Below, in pieces: positions 1-12,247 of a DNA stretch of 64,000 nucleotides. The notes under the pieces were generated by a model. It saw nothing but the letters and a program-made list of their open reading frames with translations, was not told where the DNA came from and made no database searches. This DNA is from Nocardioides pinisoli (lineage in GTDB: Bacteria; Actinomycetota; Actinomycetes; Propionibacteriales; Nocardioidaceae). The first letter of the stretch is position 1, and each line of letters opens with the position of its first letter. Made by a program: the position numbers and the translations under genes. The stretch lies in contig NZ_JANARS010000004.1 in assembly GCF_024199985.1 (NCBI RefSeq), positions 372,001-436,000 of the forward strand. Direction: 5' to 3'.

Positions 1-392
1 AACATCTCCCGCGGCACGGGCAGCTTGGTGATCAGCGACCTGTTCTGCACCAGCGACTGGGTGCCGCCGTTGAAGGTCTCGGTGAAGAAGTGCACGATCA
101 CCATGCCGGAGAACAAGTGGATGGCGAAGTTCTCCATGCCGGCGCCGCGGCCGATCATCACCTGGAACAGGAAGTAGAACATGCAGAACCGGATCGCCGG
201 CTGCAGGTAGCTCCACACCCAGCCCAGCACCGTGCCCTGGTAGCGCGACTTGATGGTGTTGCGCACCAGCATGCTGAGCAGGTAGCGACGACGTACGACC
301 TCGCTCAGGCCCGTGGCCGCGGGCGGGGCCAGCGGCAGGGCCTCCAGCTCGGCCGTCGTGCGCCGGGCCGGGCCGGAGGCTGTGGTGCTCAC
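1..392 (-). CDS. ABC-2 type polysaccharide/galactan export permease (Wzm-like), partial
   Basis: Only the first 130 codons lie in the window; the 3' end is cut off at base 1. A GTG start at 392 follows the stop of the galactofuranosyltransferase gene after 7 bases, so it is the last visible gene of the galactan operon. Residues 42-60 (LVRNTIKSRYQGTVLGWVW) are the basic lead-in to helix 1 typical of ABC-2 permeases. Hydrophobic stretches follow at about 63-80 and 90-104. Proteins of this family (Wzm; Rv3783 in M. tuberculosis) pair with an ATPase to flip lipid-linked galactan across the membrane. The ATPase gene is not in view. The role in galactan export is inferred from the neighbours. Confidence 0.85.
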   Translation of the reverse strand, partial: MSTTASGPARRTTAELEALPLAPPAATGLSEVVRRRYLLSMLVRNTIKSRYQGTVLGWVWSYLQPAIRFCMFYFLFQVMIGRGAGMENFAIHLFSGMVIVHFFTETFNGGTQSLVQNRSLITKLPVPREM

Positions 393-399
393 GGGCGGC

Positions 400-3728
<3,329 letters not shown>

Positions 3729-4649
3729 CTATCGAGGGGGGCGGGCAGAGGCCGTCAGGCGGCGCATGCCCCGCGCGGAGGCCATGGCGCGGATCACGTT
3801 GCGGGCCTCGGCCCGGCCGCCGCGCGCGGGGCTGAGCAGCACCACGACGAGGGTGATCAACCACGGCTTGAGGCGCACGAGCACGTTCTCCCCGTGGCGC
3901 AGGTGCACCACGAAGAGGTTGCGATACATGTAGAAGCCCTTCCACCCGGACAGGTCGTGCTGCTGGTTGAAGTCGAGCTGCCTGACCAGGACGGCGTCGC
4001 GCACCGCCCAGATCCGGCGACCGGCGCGGCGGGCGCGGACGGCGTACTCGGCGTCGTCGTAGAAGATGAAGAAGGAGGGGTCCGGGAAGCCAATCTCCTC
4101 GATCACCCCGCGCCGCGTCATGAAGCCCTCGAAGGCGACGTTGTGCACCTCGACGAGCTCGGGCATCGACGCGCGGTCGGCGTAGGTGTCGTCGACGGTG
4201 GCGCGCTTGGGCCGGATGGCCAGGGGGTTGCGGAGGTCGAAGTCGACGGCCGCCTTCTCCACCAGGGCGCCGGCGAGGTCCTCGCGCACGGCGATGAGGC
4301 AGTCCTCGTCGACCGCCATCAGCGCCTCGAGGCACCCGGGGTCCGGGACCACGTCGTCGTCCATCAGCCAGATCCGGTCCCAGCCGGCGTCGTAGGCCGC
4401 CCGTACGCCGAGGTGGAAGCCGCCGGCGCCGCCGAGGTTGTCCGGGCTGTGGGTGACGTGGAGCGGGAGGTCGGTGCGGGCCTCGAGGACCGCGCGGGTG
4501 TGGTCGGTGCTGGCGTTGTCGACGACGATCACCGCGTCCGGGCGACGCGTCTGGGCGGCGAGCCCGTCGAGCATCCCGGCGAGCAGGTCGGCGCGGTTGA
4601 AGGTGACCACGACGACCGCCACCGTCTCGGCCGCGGTCGTGCCGGTCAC
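3729..4649 (-). CDS. Family-2 glycosyltransferase, GlfT1-like
   Basis: 306 residues from the GTG at 4649, which overlaps the stop of the upstream glycosyltransferase (GTGA). A longer reading from 4757 would overlap that gene by over 100 bases, so I reject it. The N-terminus VAVVVVTFNRADLL and VDNASTD are GT2 nucleotide-binding motifs. IWLMDDDVVPD holds the metal-binding DxD, and FFIFYDDAEYAVRARRAG matches the acidic DD-EY motif of GlfT1 and rhamnosyl/galactofuranosyltransferases. A hydrophobic stretch near the C-terminus (WLITLVVVLLSP) suggests membrane association. It probably adds early Galf residues to the linker (inference). A rhamnosyltransferase role is possible. Confidence 0.85.
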   Translation of the reverse strand: MTGTTAAETVAVVVVTFNRADLLAGMLDGLAAQTRRPDAVIVVDNASTDHTRAVLEARTDLPLHVTHSPDNLGGAGGFHLGVRAAYDAGWDRIWLMDDDVVPDPGCLEALMAVDEDCLIAVREDLAGALVEKAAVDFDLRNPLAIRPKRATVDDTYADRASMPELVEVHNVAFEGFMTRRGVIEEIGFPDPSFFIFYDDAEYAVRARRAGRRIWAVRDAVLVRQLDFNQQHDLSGWKGFYMYRNLFVVHLRHGENVLVRLKPWLITLVVVLLSPARGGRAEARNVIRAMASARGMRRLTASARPPR

Positions 4650-5584
4650 GACAGGAACCTCCGGTGGCCGTCGAAGTCGCCCGCGATGCCCGCCCGCATG
4701 GCGCCGGCGCTGAGGCGCAGCCGCGACAGGCTCGGACGGGTGAAGGCGTAGAACCACGCGGTCTTCACGACGAAGGCCAGCGCGTGCAGCGGGCCGCGGT
4801 AGTCGCGCAGGTTGACCAGGTTGTTGCGGGCCATGCAGTAGTGCTTGAGGTCGCTCGGCGAGTCGTTGTAGGTCGTGCGGCCGAACATCATCGGCGTCCC
4901 GAGGTTGCCGACGCTGGGGTGCCGCACCGTGGCGGTGACCACCGTGGCGACGCGGGCACCGGCCTCCTCCGCGCGGAGACGGTATTCATGGTCGTCGCCC
5001 CAGATGAAGAACTCCTCGCGGGGCAGCCCGATCCGGTCGACGAGCTCCTTGGTCACCAGGACCCCGTTGAAGGGGATGACGATCCCGTCGATCCGGTCAC
5101 GCCGCGCCGCGCGGCGTACGTCGTCGACGGCGTGCACGACGCGGGTGCGGCCGGGCAGTCGGATGGGGAACACGAGGCGGTCGGGATCGGCCTCGTCGAC
5201 CACCAGCGGGCCCCAGAAGTCGAGGTTGTCGGTCTCCCGGAGCAGCTGGTCGAGACAGTCGACGTCGGGCAGCCCGTCGTCGTCCATCAGCCACACCAGG
5301 TCGGCCTCGCGGTCGATCGCCCACGCGAGGCCGTCGTGGAACCCGCCGGCACCGCCGCGGTTGGTCGTGAGCGTGCGTCCGCTCAGCGGCACCTCACCCG
5401 TGGTGGGACGCGAGGCGAGCCACTCCCCCGTGCCGTCCGACGAGGCGTTGTCGACGACCAGCACCTCGGCCAGCCCGTCGATCTCCCCGAGGCGCGCCAC
5501 CAGCTTCTGGAGCAGCTCGAGGCGGTTGAAGGTGACCACGACCGCGACGATGCGGGGCAGGGGTCCGGTGGTCACGGCGTACAC
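4646..5584 (-). CDS. Family-2 glycosyltransferase, GlfT1/rhamnosyltransferase-like
   Basis: 312 residues from the GTG at 5584; a second GTG at 5575 is possible. The motifs are VAVVVTFNRLELLQ at the N-terminus, VDNASSDGTG, LVWLMDDDGLPD (metal-binding DDD) and FFIWGDDHEYRLRAEEAG, the same order as in its downstream neighbour. The two are paralogues with different C-termini. A tandem pair directly before glf suggests that one enzyme makes the linker or first Galf transfer and the other a second linkage, but the assignment between them cannot be made from sequence alone. It lies 22 bases downstream of the LCP gene on the same strand, probably in one operon. Confidence 0.85.
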   Translation of the reverse strand: MYAVTTGPLPRIVAVVVTFNRLELLQKLVARLGEIDGLAEVLVVDNASSDGTGEWLASRPTTGEVPLSGRTLTTNRGGAGGFHDGLAWAIDREADLVWLMDDDGLPDVDCLDQLLRETDNLDFWGPLVVDEADPDRLVFPIRLPGRTRVVHAVDDVRRAARRDRIDGIVIPFNGVLVTKELVDRIGLPREEFFIWGDDHEYRLRAEEAGARVATVVTATVRHPSVGNLGTPMMFGRTTYNDSPSDLKHYCMARNNLVNLRDYRGPLHALAFVVKTAWFYAFTRPSLSRLRLSAGAMRAGIAGDFDGHRRFLS

Positions 5585-5606
5585 ACTAGGGGCGTCGCAG
5601 CCGCGC

Positions 5607-7181
5607 TCAGCAAACCGCGCCCAGGTCCTCCGACTGGTTGGCGGCGTAGCCGGTGGACAGCGAGCCGAGCGACCCGCCCGTGACGGCCGGAGGCGCGCTC
5701 GGCGTCGTCGGGGTGGCCGGGGCGGGCGACTCCGCCGCGGGGGCGGTGTCCTCAGGCGTCTCGGCGCCCTCGGTCGTCCCGCTCGTCTCGGGGGCCTCGG
5801 GGGTCTCGGCCTCGGGAGCCTCGGCGGCCTTGGCCGTCTCGGCGGGCTGCTCCGGCGCGCGCCCCTCCGCCTTGGCGATGGCGGCCGCGACCTTGGCGTG
5901 CACCAACTCGATGTCGGGGTCGGCCGTGTTGACCATGGGCGGCACGAGCGACAGCGTGGCGATCTTCTGGCTCTTGGCCTTGAGCGCGAGGTCGACGAAG
6001 CGGTCCACCTCGCCGCGCGGGACGTTGGTGGAGACCATCGCCGAGCTGGCGCCGGCGATCTTCTCGAAGTTGCGCAGCGCGACCTGGGGGCTGACCTGCT
6101 GCAGCATCGCGCTCATCACGCACTTCTGGCGCGCCATGCGGGAGTAGTCGTCGGAGTCGTGGCGCGCCCGGGCGAACCAGAGGGTGTCCATGCCGTCGAG
6201 GGTGCGCGTGCCGGGCTCGATGTAGCGGAAGAAGGAGTCGCTCGGCAGGCCGACCGGGATGCGCTGCCGCACGTTGAGCTCGACGCCCCCGACGGCGTCC
6301 ACGAGGTCCTTGAAGCCCTCCAGGTTGACCATCGCCCAGTAGTTCATCTTCAGGCCGGTGATCCCCTCGACGCCCTCTATGGTCGCGTCGACGCCGGGGT
6401 GCTTCGAGCCCTTGAACAGCTCGGCGTGGTCGAGTGCCCAGGTGGCCAGCCCGTTGAGGTAGAGGCCCTCCTCGTCGAAGCCGTCGGGGAACTGCTCGGC
6501 CATCACCGACCCCTCGGGGAACGGGAAGTTCTGCATGTTGCGCGGCAGCGAGATGAGCACCGTCTTGCCGGTCTCGGCGTCGATGCTCGCCACGGTCATC
6601 GAGTCGGGTCGCAGGCCCCAGCGGCCCGCACCGGCGTCGCCGCCCATGAGCAGCACGTTGTAGCGGCCGTGGTGGGCGCCGACGGCGTCGCCGTCGCCGA
6701 ACATCGAGAGCATGAAGTCGCGCTGCACGCCGACCACGTGGGCGCCGAAGAGCAGCGCGCCGGCGACGCTGAAGCACAGGAAGCCGTTGACGCCGACCAC
6801 CGCGAGCCGGTGCTGGCGCTGCAGGGTCAGGGGCTGGCCGAGCCGCCAGGCGTCGACGAAGAGGTAGGCCCAGCCGACGGCGAGCGCCATGAGGCCGAGG
6901 CGGAGGACCTGGAGCAGCACCGTGCTGGTGCCGGCCCAGAACGCGAGGCCGTGCCAGAAGTACGACGAGACCGCCGTCAGCACGCCGACGACAAGCAGCG
7001 TGAGCCAGGTCCAGAGCGCGATGCGGCCCACCCGGCGGTTGCCCGACACCAGCTGCGCCGATCCCGGGAGGAACAGGGTCATGAGCATCAGCGACAGCGC
7101 ACGACGGAACCGGACGCGCTGCGCGCGGTCGACCGTGGTGAACCGCTGCTGGTGCGACCCGGAGGACGGGACGGACGGCAT
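5607..7181 (-). CDS. LytR-CpsA-Psr (LCP) family cell-wall glycopolymer ligase
   Basis: 524 residues from the ATG at 7181, which has an AGAGAGG ribosome site 5-6 bases upstream. An in-frame start at 7244 is rejected for lack of one. The N-terminal 150 residues contain about four hydrophobic helices, an unusual multi-pass anchor. The LCP domain follows with RYNVLLMGGDAG, LRPDSMTVAS, ISLPRNMQNF and LWFARARHDSDDYSRMARQ, the last giving the conserved Arg residues that bind pyrophosphate. The last ~110 residues are a Pro/Ala/Glu/Thr-rich tail ending in Cys. LCP enzymes transfer lipid-linked polymers to peptidoglycan. Its position at the head of the galactan operon makes galactan attachment the likely job. 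Confidence 0.92.
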   Translation of the reverse strand: MPSVPSSGSHQQRFTTVDRAQRVRFRRALSLMLMTLFLPGSAQLVSGNRRVGRIALWTWLTLLVVGVLTAVSSYFWHGLAFWAGTSTVLLQVLRLGLMALAVGWAYLFVDAWRLGQPLTLQRQHRLAVVGVNGFLCFSVAGALLFGAHVVGVQRDFMLSMFGDGDAVGAHHGRYNVLLMGGDAGAGRWGLRPDSMTVASIDAETGKTVLISLPRNMQNFPFPEGSVMAEQFPDGFDEEGLYLNGLATWALDHAELFKGSKHPGVDATIEGVEGITGLKMNYWAMVNLEGFKDLVDAVGGVELNVRQRIPVGLPSDSFFRYIEPGTRTLDGMDTLWFARARHDSDDYSRMARQKCVMSAMLQQVSPQVALRNFEKIAGASSAMVSTNVPRGEVDRFVDLALKAKSQKIATLSLVPPMVNTADPDIELVHAKVAAAIAKAEGRAPEQPAETAKAAEAPEAETPEAPETSGTTEGAETPEDTAPAAESPAPATPTTPSAPPAVTGGSLGSLSTGYAANQSEDLGAVC

Positions 7182-7289
7182 CGGAGGCCTCTCTCTGCTG
7201 GGGGAAGTCAGCCCGCCCAGTATCACCAGTCCCACCCGTCCCACCGGGTCGCGACTCGCCGTGAGCCGCAGGTCAGCCGAGGAGTCCGC

Positions 7290-7796
7290 TCACCCCTCGC
7301 GGCCCAGGTCGATCTCGGTCTTGCGGGCCAGCCGGTGCGCCCGGCGGATCTCCGCCTCGCGCTGGCGTCGTACGTCACCGGGCGTCTCGGTCTCCAGCGG
7401 CGGCACGGGCCGCGGCTCGCCGGCCTCGTCGATGGCGACGAAGACGAAGTAGGCGCTGGCGACGTGGACCGGCTCGTCGCTGGCGTTGCCCCAGGGCTGG
7501 GCCTCGACCCGCACGCCGATCTCCATCGACGACCGTCCGGCCCAGTTGACCTGGGAGTAGGTCTTGATGATGTCGCCGACGTGGACCGGGGCGAGGAAGG
7601 TCATCTCGTCCATCGCCGCGGTGACCGCCGGTCCACCGCTGTGCCGGTGGGCGACGGCGCCCGCCGTGGAGTCGGCGAGCTTCATGATCTCGCCGCCGTG
7701 GACGTTGCCGAGCAGGTTGGCCTCGCTCGAGTGGGCCATGATGCCGAGGCTCACCCGGCTGTACGACGTGGGACGCGCCGCGCTGCGCTCGGTCAT
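7290..7796 (-). CDS. Acyl-CoA thioesterase (hotdog fold, YciA/BACH type)
   Basis: 168 residues from the ATG at 7796 (MTERSAA); a longer form from 7823 would run into the divergent gene. The single hotdog domain shows the family pattern NLLGNVHGGEIMKLADSTAG, with the hot-dog helix and conserved Asn/His/Asp, followed by MDEMTFLAPVHVGDIIKTY. These enzymes hydrolyse medium- and long-chain acyl-CoAs in the cytoplasm. A 25-base gap separates it from the divergent LCP gene, so the two promoters must overlap. No functional link to the galactan genes is evident. Confidence 0.9.
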   Translation of the reverse strand: MTERSAARPTSYSRVSLGIMAHSSEANLLGNVHGGEIMKLADSTAGAVAHRHSGGPAVTAAMDEMTFLAPVHVGDIIKTYSQVNWAGRSSMEIGVRVEAQPWGNASDEPVHVASAYFVFVAIDEAGEPRPVPPLETETPGDVRRQREAEIRRAHRLARKTEIDLGREG

Positions 7797-7821
7797 GCCC
7801 CGCACGGTAGCGTCTTCGCCC

Positions 7822-9030
7822 ATGGCTGATCGTCCGCAGGGCTCCGGGGTGCCCGAGAAGGGAACACCCGAGTACGACTGGCTCTACGGGAGCCAGTCGA
7901 AGAACCCACCGAGCGACGCCACCCAGCGCGTCGAGGCGCAGCCGGTCGGGGCCGCGCGACCCGACGAGACCCGGGTGATGCCGGTGACCCGTCGCGAGGC
8001 GCGCGGGTCGGGCGGGCAGCCGCCCGGCACGACGCGTACGCCGGCGACGGCCCCGCCGCCGCGCCCGAAGAAGCAGCGCCGGCGGCCCCGCTTCCGCCTC
8101 GGCCTGATCCCCCTCGTGCTGCTCCTGCTGCTCGTCTACCTCGTCGGCGTCCCGCTCTACCACTGGACGACGATCGACAAGGTCGACGCCGCGCCCTCGG
8201 GCGACCGGCCCGCCGACCAGCCCGGCACCAACTACCTGATCGTCGGGTCCGACAAGGCCGACGACCTCACCGACGAGCAGCGCGAGGTGCTCGACACCCC
8301 CGAGCGGGGCGGCACCAACACCGACACCATCATCGTGCTGCACACCGGCTCCGGCGGTCGCACGATGATGTCGATCCCCCGCGACACCCTCGTCGAGGTC
8401 CCGGACGGCGGCACGCAGATGATCAACGCTGCCTTCGCGAGCGGCGGGGCGCCCCTGCTGGTCCAGCGCGTGGAGGCGCTGACCGGCATCCACATCGACC
8501 ACTACGTCGAGCTCGGCTTCGGCAGCGTCATCAACACCGTGGACGCCTTCGGCGGCGTGGAGATCTGCCCCAAGCAGGACATGAAGGACCCCCGGGCCCG
8601 GCTCGACATCAAGAAGGGCTGCCAGGAGGTCGACGGCATCACCGCCCTCGGCTACTCGCGCTCGCGCTACGTCACCGCGCTGAGCGACCTCGACCGGGTC
8701 GCCCGGCAGCGCGAGGTGATCAGCGCCCTCGGCGACGAGGCGATGACACCGTGGACCTTCGTCAACCCGGTGCGCTACTGGCGGATCAACGACGCCGCCT
8801 CCGGCGCGATCCGCGTCGACGAGGAGATGAACCCCATCGACATGGGCCGCTTCGCCCTCGCGATGACCGGCGACAGCAAGACGTGCACGATGCCCAACCT
8901 GCCGGCCCCCAGCGACCCCAACCGGCTCGTCGCCGACCCCGACCGGGCCCCCGCGCTGTTCAACGCGATCATCGACGACTCGACCGTGCCCGGGAAGGCC
9001 TGCACGCCCACCGGGCGCGCCCGCCAGTAG
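7822..9030 (+). CDS. LCP family protein, single-pass membrane form
   Basis: 402 residues. The ATG at 7822 follows a TAGCGT -10-like element (7808-7813) by 8 bases, so a leaderless message is likely. A 95-residue disordered, Pro/Arg-rich cytoplasmic tail precedes one transmembrane helix (about residues 97-117, IPLVLLLLLVYLVGVPLY). The extracellular LCP domain has TNYLIVGSDKADD, TNTDTIIVLHT, MMSIPRDTLVEVP, and LGYSRSRYVTALSDLDRVARQ with the conserved Arg residues. This is the standard LCP topology, unlike the multi-pass paralogue at 5607-7181. It probably attaches a teichoic-acid-like or galactan polymer to peptidoglycan. Confidence 0.93.
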   Translation: MADRPQGSGVPEKGTPEYDWLYGSQSKNPPSDATQRVEAQPVGAARPDETRVMPVTRREARGSGGQPPGTTRTPATAPPPRPKKQRRRPRFRLGLIPLVLLLLLVYLVGVPLYHWTTIDKVDAAPSGDRPADQPGTNYLIVGSDKADDLTDEQREVLDTPERGGTNTDTIIVLHTGSGGRTMMSIPRDTLVEVPDGGTQMINAAFASGGAPLLVQRVEALTGIHIDHYVELGFGSVINTVDAFGGVEICPKQDMKDPRARLDIKKGCQEVDGITALGYSRSRYVTALSDLDRVARQREVISALGDEAMTPWTFVNPVRYWRINDAASGAIRVDEEMNPIDMGRFALAMTGDSKTCTMPNLPAPSDPNRLVADPDRAPALFNAIIDDSTVPGKACTPTGRARQ

Positions 9031-9296
9031 GCGTCGATCGCGTCCTGCAGGTCGTGCCGGCCTTGTGTCGAGCGCGCGGCAGTGCTGCCACGTGAGGGCG
9101 CTGCGAAGCGCCGCGTGCCGGGCGACAACGTCGCGATAAGTGGCCCTCGGCGTACAGCGGCCACTGGGGAGACACGCGGTGCAGGCGGAGCACAGCGGAC
9201 GGGCCTCGCGAGGGGACGACCGACGTGCGTTTTCCCGCCGCGCCACAACGTCTCCATCGGGGCCTCGATTGATCCTCCCGCAGCTACTCTTCGGTG

Positions 9297-9572
9297 ATGG
9301 AGGACTCGCAGGCAGACGAGCTCGCAGAGCATCGCGCTGCACCATTCCCGCCAGGTGTCGAAAAGGGTTCGCTCTACGGCACCGTTGAGCCCGCCCTTAT
9401 CGACGCCGACATCTTTGCTTGGGCGAGCCGCTATCGGTTAGACGGCGCGCAGAAGCGCTCGCTGCGCGAGGCCGCAGACCAGTTGGCTCAGTCCCGTGAG
9501 TTCTTCCCGGTTGACGCCCAGCCATACTTCGAGCGTCTTGTCCGCATCGCGCGTCGGGCGGTCGCCGACTGA
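9297..9572 (+). CDS. Small hypothetical protein
   Basis: 91 residues, not recognised. It is acidic at the N-terminus (MEDSQADELAEH) and otherwise helical, with no signal peptide, transmembrane segment or metal motif. The ATG at 9297 follows an in-frame GTG at 9294, and no clear ribosome site is visible. Base composition and codon use (AAA, TTA, CTT) are less GC-rich than in the flanking LCP gene, which marks the start of a lower-GC stretch. The reading frame looks plausible, but expression is unproven. Confidence 0.5.
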   Translation: MEDSQADELAEHRAAPFPPGVEKGSLYGTVEPALIDADIFAWASRYRLDGAQKRSLREAADQLAQSREFFPVDAQPYFERLVRIARRAVAD

Positions 9573-9689
9573 ACGCTGGCCGGCCTCTTCCTCGCGCCGT
9601 CAAGTCGCGTCTATCCGCCGCCTGTCGGTGCCGTGCAGATGGCCGGATCCGACAGTGACAGTGACAGGGGGATCAATCGTCGATGAGCG

Positions 9690-9729
9690 ATCAGGGAGAC
9701 CTCTGAGCCACTGCCAGAGGCCCCCTGAT
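9690..9729. terminator. Hairpin 3' of the MFS gene
   Basis: ATCAGGG (9690-9696) pairs with CCCTGAT (9723-9729). Inside it, CCTCTG (9700-9705) pairs with CAGAGG (9715-9720), with a loop of about 9 bases. It sits 5 bases beyond the stop of the minus-strand MFS gene and about 120 bases beyond the plus-strand small ORF. There is no U-tract, as is common in actinobacteria. It could serve both directions. Confidence 0.6.
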
Positions 9730-9734
9730 TAATC

Positions 9735-10940
9735 TCAGAGAACGGTGTCGGGATCGCTCCTTTCACGAGTTTGCGCAGCAGCCGCCAGCAGGAGGAGAAG
9801 GGCCGCGAAGATCGCCACGAAGACTGCGGCTGGGCCCGTGTGGGTGTAGAGCCATGCGGCGGCTACGGCGCCAAGCGATGTGCCGACATTGGTCACGGAG
9901 TTCACCCAGGTACTGGCCTCGGTGTGGTGGCGGGCGTCGGTCTCGTGATCACTTGCGGCATACGCCACGACGTAGATGGGTGCCATGACCAAGCCTGTGA
10001 TGGAGAGCGTGACAGCGATCGTCCACAGACTCGGATACATCAGGCAGATTGCCGCAAGTGGAATGTAGGCGGCCACGAGGAGTGAGACCTCTTTGGGCCA
10101 CGGCAAATGTGAACTGCGTCGCCCCCACCACAAGGCGCCGAGAACGGATGCAGCGCCGGTGGCCGCCTCCACGAGACCGACGACCGAGGCTCGCCCTTGC
10201 GCGTCGGCGAGTCCAGCAAGGACGGTGAGCCAGGCGCTTGCTGAGAGCCCCACCAAGGCCATCATCAGCATGAGACGTCTGAAGCCCGACCGTCGAAATG
10301 GGCCCATCCATTCACGAACACCGGCCATGGCGGGCTGGCGTTGAGGGGTGTACGGCGACCGCACCAGACCGGCTATGCCGATGGGCATCAGAACCGCTGT
10401 TGCTGCAACGCCCCACCAAGCTTGACCAACGAACAGAATGACCGATGCCGCGAGTGGGCCCACGAGGAAGAGAACCTCCTCAGCCATCGCGTCTAAGGCA
10501 TACGCAGGCTCACGCTGATCATCGGGCGTGGCTTCACGCCATTGCGCTCGCATGGCGGGTCCGAGTGATGGGGCTCCGACACCTCCGGCCAGACACAGGG
10601 CGATCCAGAACGCGGCGGGCTGCACGCCGGTTGCCGCCGAGGAAGCAGCCACGGCGAGAAAGGCCGTGAACCATAGACCGACCAGCGGAAGGACGGTGGG
10701 TTGTCCCAGTCGGTCGAGCAACCGGGCTTGGACGGGCATTACGAGACCGCCGATGCCAAAGACCGCAGTGGCGGTCGCTGCGACTGCAAACGAGCCAGAC
10801 GAATCAGCGATGCTGAAAAGTAGACAGAGTGGGAGCAACGCGTAACCGGAGCGACCGGCCAAGCCCACCATGAAGGCGCGGCGCAGCGGTCGATCGTTCA
10901 GAAGGACGCGATAACTCCCAGCACGGGTGGTGCTGGACAT
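9735..10940 (-). CDS. MFS transporter, drug-efflux-like
   Basis: 401 residues from the ATG at 10940, with TTGGAG centred about 10 bases upstream; an earlier in-frame start at 10973 lacks this. About 12 hydrophobic segments are visible, with the cytoplasmic motif RLLDRLGQPTVLPLVGLW after the second helix (the MFS D-R-x-G loop) and a long central loop. No substrate-specific motif is recognisable. Codon use is less GC-biased than in the neighbours, suggesting acquisition. A hairpin and a short reading frame lie directly upstream, raising possible regulation by attenuation. Confidence 0.85.
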   Translation of the reverse strand: MSSTTRAGSYRVLLNDRPLRRAFMVGLAGRSGYALLPLCLLFSIADSSGSFAVAATATAVFGIGGLVMPVQARLLDRLGQPTVLPLVGLWFTAFLAVAASSAATGVQPAAFWIALCLAGGVGAPSLGPAMRAQWREATPDDQREPAYALDAMAEEVLFLVGPLAASVILFVGQAWWGVAATAVLMPIGIAGLVRSPYTPQRQPAMAGVREWMGPFRRSGFRRLMLMMALVGLSASAWLTVLAGLADAQGRASVVGLVEAATGAASVLGALWWGRRSSHLPWPKEVSLLVAAYIPLAAICLMYPSLWTIAVTLSITGLVMAPIYVVAYAASDHETDARHHTEASTWVNSVTNVGTSLGAVAAAWLYTHTGPAAVFVAIFAALLLLLAAAAQTRERSDPDTVL

Positions 10941-11252
10941 CGAACAATCTCCAATGCATGAAGACCTCCGCACGAACGGAGGTTGAGAACGGGAGGCTCC
11001 GGATGCGCCGTTCGACGACGCCGGGCTCTCCTAGTGCTTCATGCAGGTCACGCCGCGAGGCTAGTGCATACCCGCGCCAGGTGCGGCGGTCTCGATAGAC
11101 GACTGCTCAACAGGCATCCCGAAATCCACATCTTCCGCGATCCACCTGTGACTGTGCGGCATTCCGCCGCTTGTCGGCGCGGCCACGAACGTCCGGATCT
11201 GCCGAGACTCACGCCGCTTTCCTAGCGTGCGCAGCATGGTCTCGCGCACCTC
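10941..11252. other. 312-base intergenic region with a leader hairpin
   Basis: No convincing gene. The part next to the MFS gene holds a 7-bp stem (ACCTCCG 10964-10970 / CGGAGGT 10977-10983, 6-base loop) just upstream of the MFS ribosome site. On the minus strand an ATG (ATGCATTGG, about 10957) opens a short frame overlapping the MFS start. A possible 62-codon minus-strand frame at 11061-11249 has no ribosome site and no recognisable features. Confidence 0.5.
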
Positions 11253-12089
11253 TTACGCGTCAGGCTGCCAGTCCGGTGTCGCCGCCCGCAGCTCTTCGAC
11301 CAGCTGAGTGGCGGTCCAGTCCTCGCCGCCGAGGTGTTCGTAGTTGTTGAGACCTATCCACAACGCGAACGACCGGAGCCCCAGCGCTCGGGCGCGGGCG
11401 TCCATCTCGGCGATGAGCTCCGGCGTGTCCGGGGTGCGCTCCGCCTCCGGGACGTTGGTGTGGAAGAGCCGACGCTGCACCCCCAGCAACCGAGCCAGCT
11501 CGTCGATGGGGTGCGGGTGGTCATCGACGCGCAAGTCCATCTCCAGGTCGTCACCGCCGTCGAACCCGGCGCCGTCCCTTACCACCAACAGCGCGGCTGA
11601 CTGTCGGCCCCGGGCATCTCCGCCAGCGTTGTCGCCGGCGGCCAGCGCCGCCAGCAGGCGTTCCGCCAACGGCGTCGACGGCTCACTTGCTTCAAACGCG
11701 GCTTGCATCGCTGTCATGACTTCTTCGCCGGTGAGGATGTTGCCCTGGATCGCGTACCCGGCGCCGGTGACCCCGCCGGCCCAGTCGAGACACTCGGACC
11801 CGGTATGCGTCGCAGCCCTGCCGTCGAGGTCCACGATGCCGACCTGACGGTGCTCTCTCCCATTGTCCTCACCCAGCAATCGCTCCAGCACCACGGCAGC
11901 GTTCCCACCCGTATCAAGGTGTGCCAGGGCGGCGTCCTTGTAGGCGACGTTGGCCCACGCCTGGGTGGCTACCGCGCCGACCCCGGCGCGAGCGGCGGGT
12001 ACCACCGAGCCGACGGAGAAGAACTTGGACGCGACCGCGACGCCCCAGGACTCACCGTCGTCGGAGCGAGCCACGATCGAGAAGGTCAT
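11253..12089 (-). CDS. DUF1028 family protein (Ntn-hydrolase-like)
   Basis: 278 residues. The start MTFSIVARSDDGESWGVAVASKFF matches the conserved N-terminus of DUF1028 proteins, which resemble Ntn hydrolases; the family consensus continues with VGSVVPAARAGVGAVATQ, also present. Later family features are GVTGAGYAIQGNIL and GRQSAALLVV. A C-terminal region of about 70 residues (from DDHPHPIDELARLLGV) matches the peptidoglycan-binding-like extension seen in longer members. Function is not established; some members are linked to hydrolysis of amide-type substrates. It sits in the lower-GC stretch and runs divergently from the HNH gene. Confidence 0.88.
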   Translation of the reverse strand: MTFSIVARSDDGESWGVAVASKFFSVGSVVPAARAGVGAVATQAWANVAYKDAALAHLDTGGNAAVVLERLLGEDNGREHRQVGIVDLDGRAATHTGSECLDWAGGVTGAGYAIQGNILTGEEVMTAMQAAFEASEPSTPLAERLLAALAAGDNAGGDARGRQSAALLVVRDGAGFDGGDDLEMDLRVDDHPHPIDELARLLGVQRRLFHTNVPEAERTPDTPELIAEMDARARALGLRSFALWIGLNNYEHLGGEDWTATQLVEELRAATPDWQPDA

Positions 12090-12247
12090 GCCGTGACCCT
12101 AGTGCCCAGCGAGCCTCCTTGAGGCAGTTGCTTGCTAGCGCTCAGGAGGAGACTTCCTGGGCAGCTTTGCGGGCACGTTTGCGGTTTCCTCATGCCGATA
12201 CCGGCGTCCTTCCGCCGCCATTGCGCTATCCCCACCTGCCCTAACCA

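Noticed and set aside
4875..7829. A 984-codon open frame on the plus strand antisense to the glycosyltransferase and LCP genes
   Set aside because: It shows the low-complexity Arg/Gly/Val pattern of reversed high-GC coding DNA, has no domain, and is fully covered by well-recognised minus-strand genes.
8775..9332. A minus-strand frame after the LCP gene
   Set aside because: It is antisense to the LCP 3' end, has no ribosome site and no family pattern. The fragment that looks protein-like is a reading-frame shadow.
11061..11249. A 62-codon minus-strand frame in the intergenic region before the DUF1028 gene
   Set aside because: No ribosome site, no conserved features, and the sequence is not compositionally coding.
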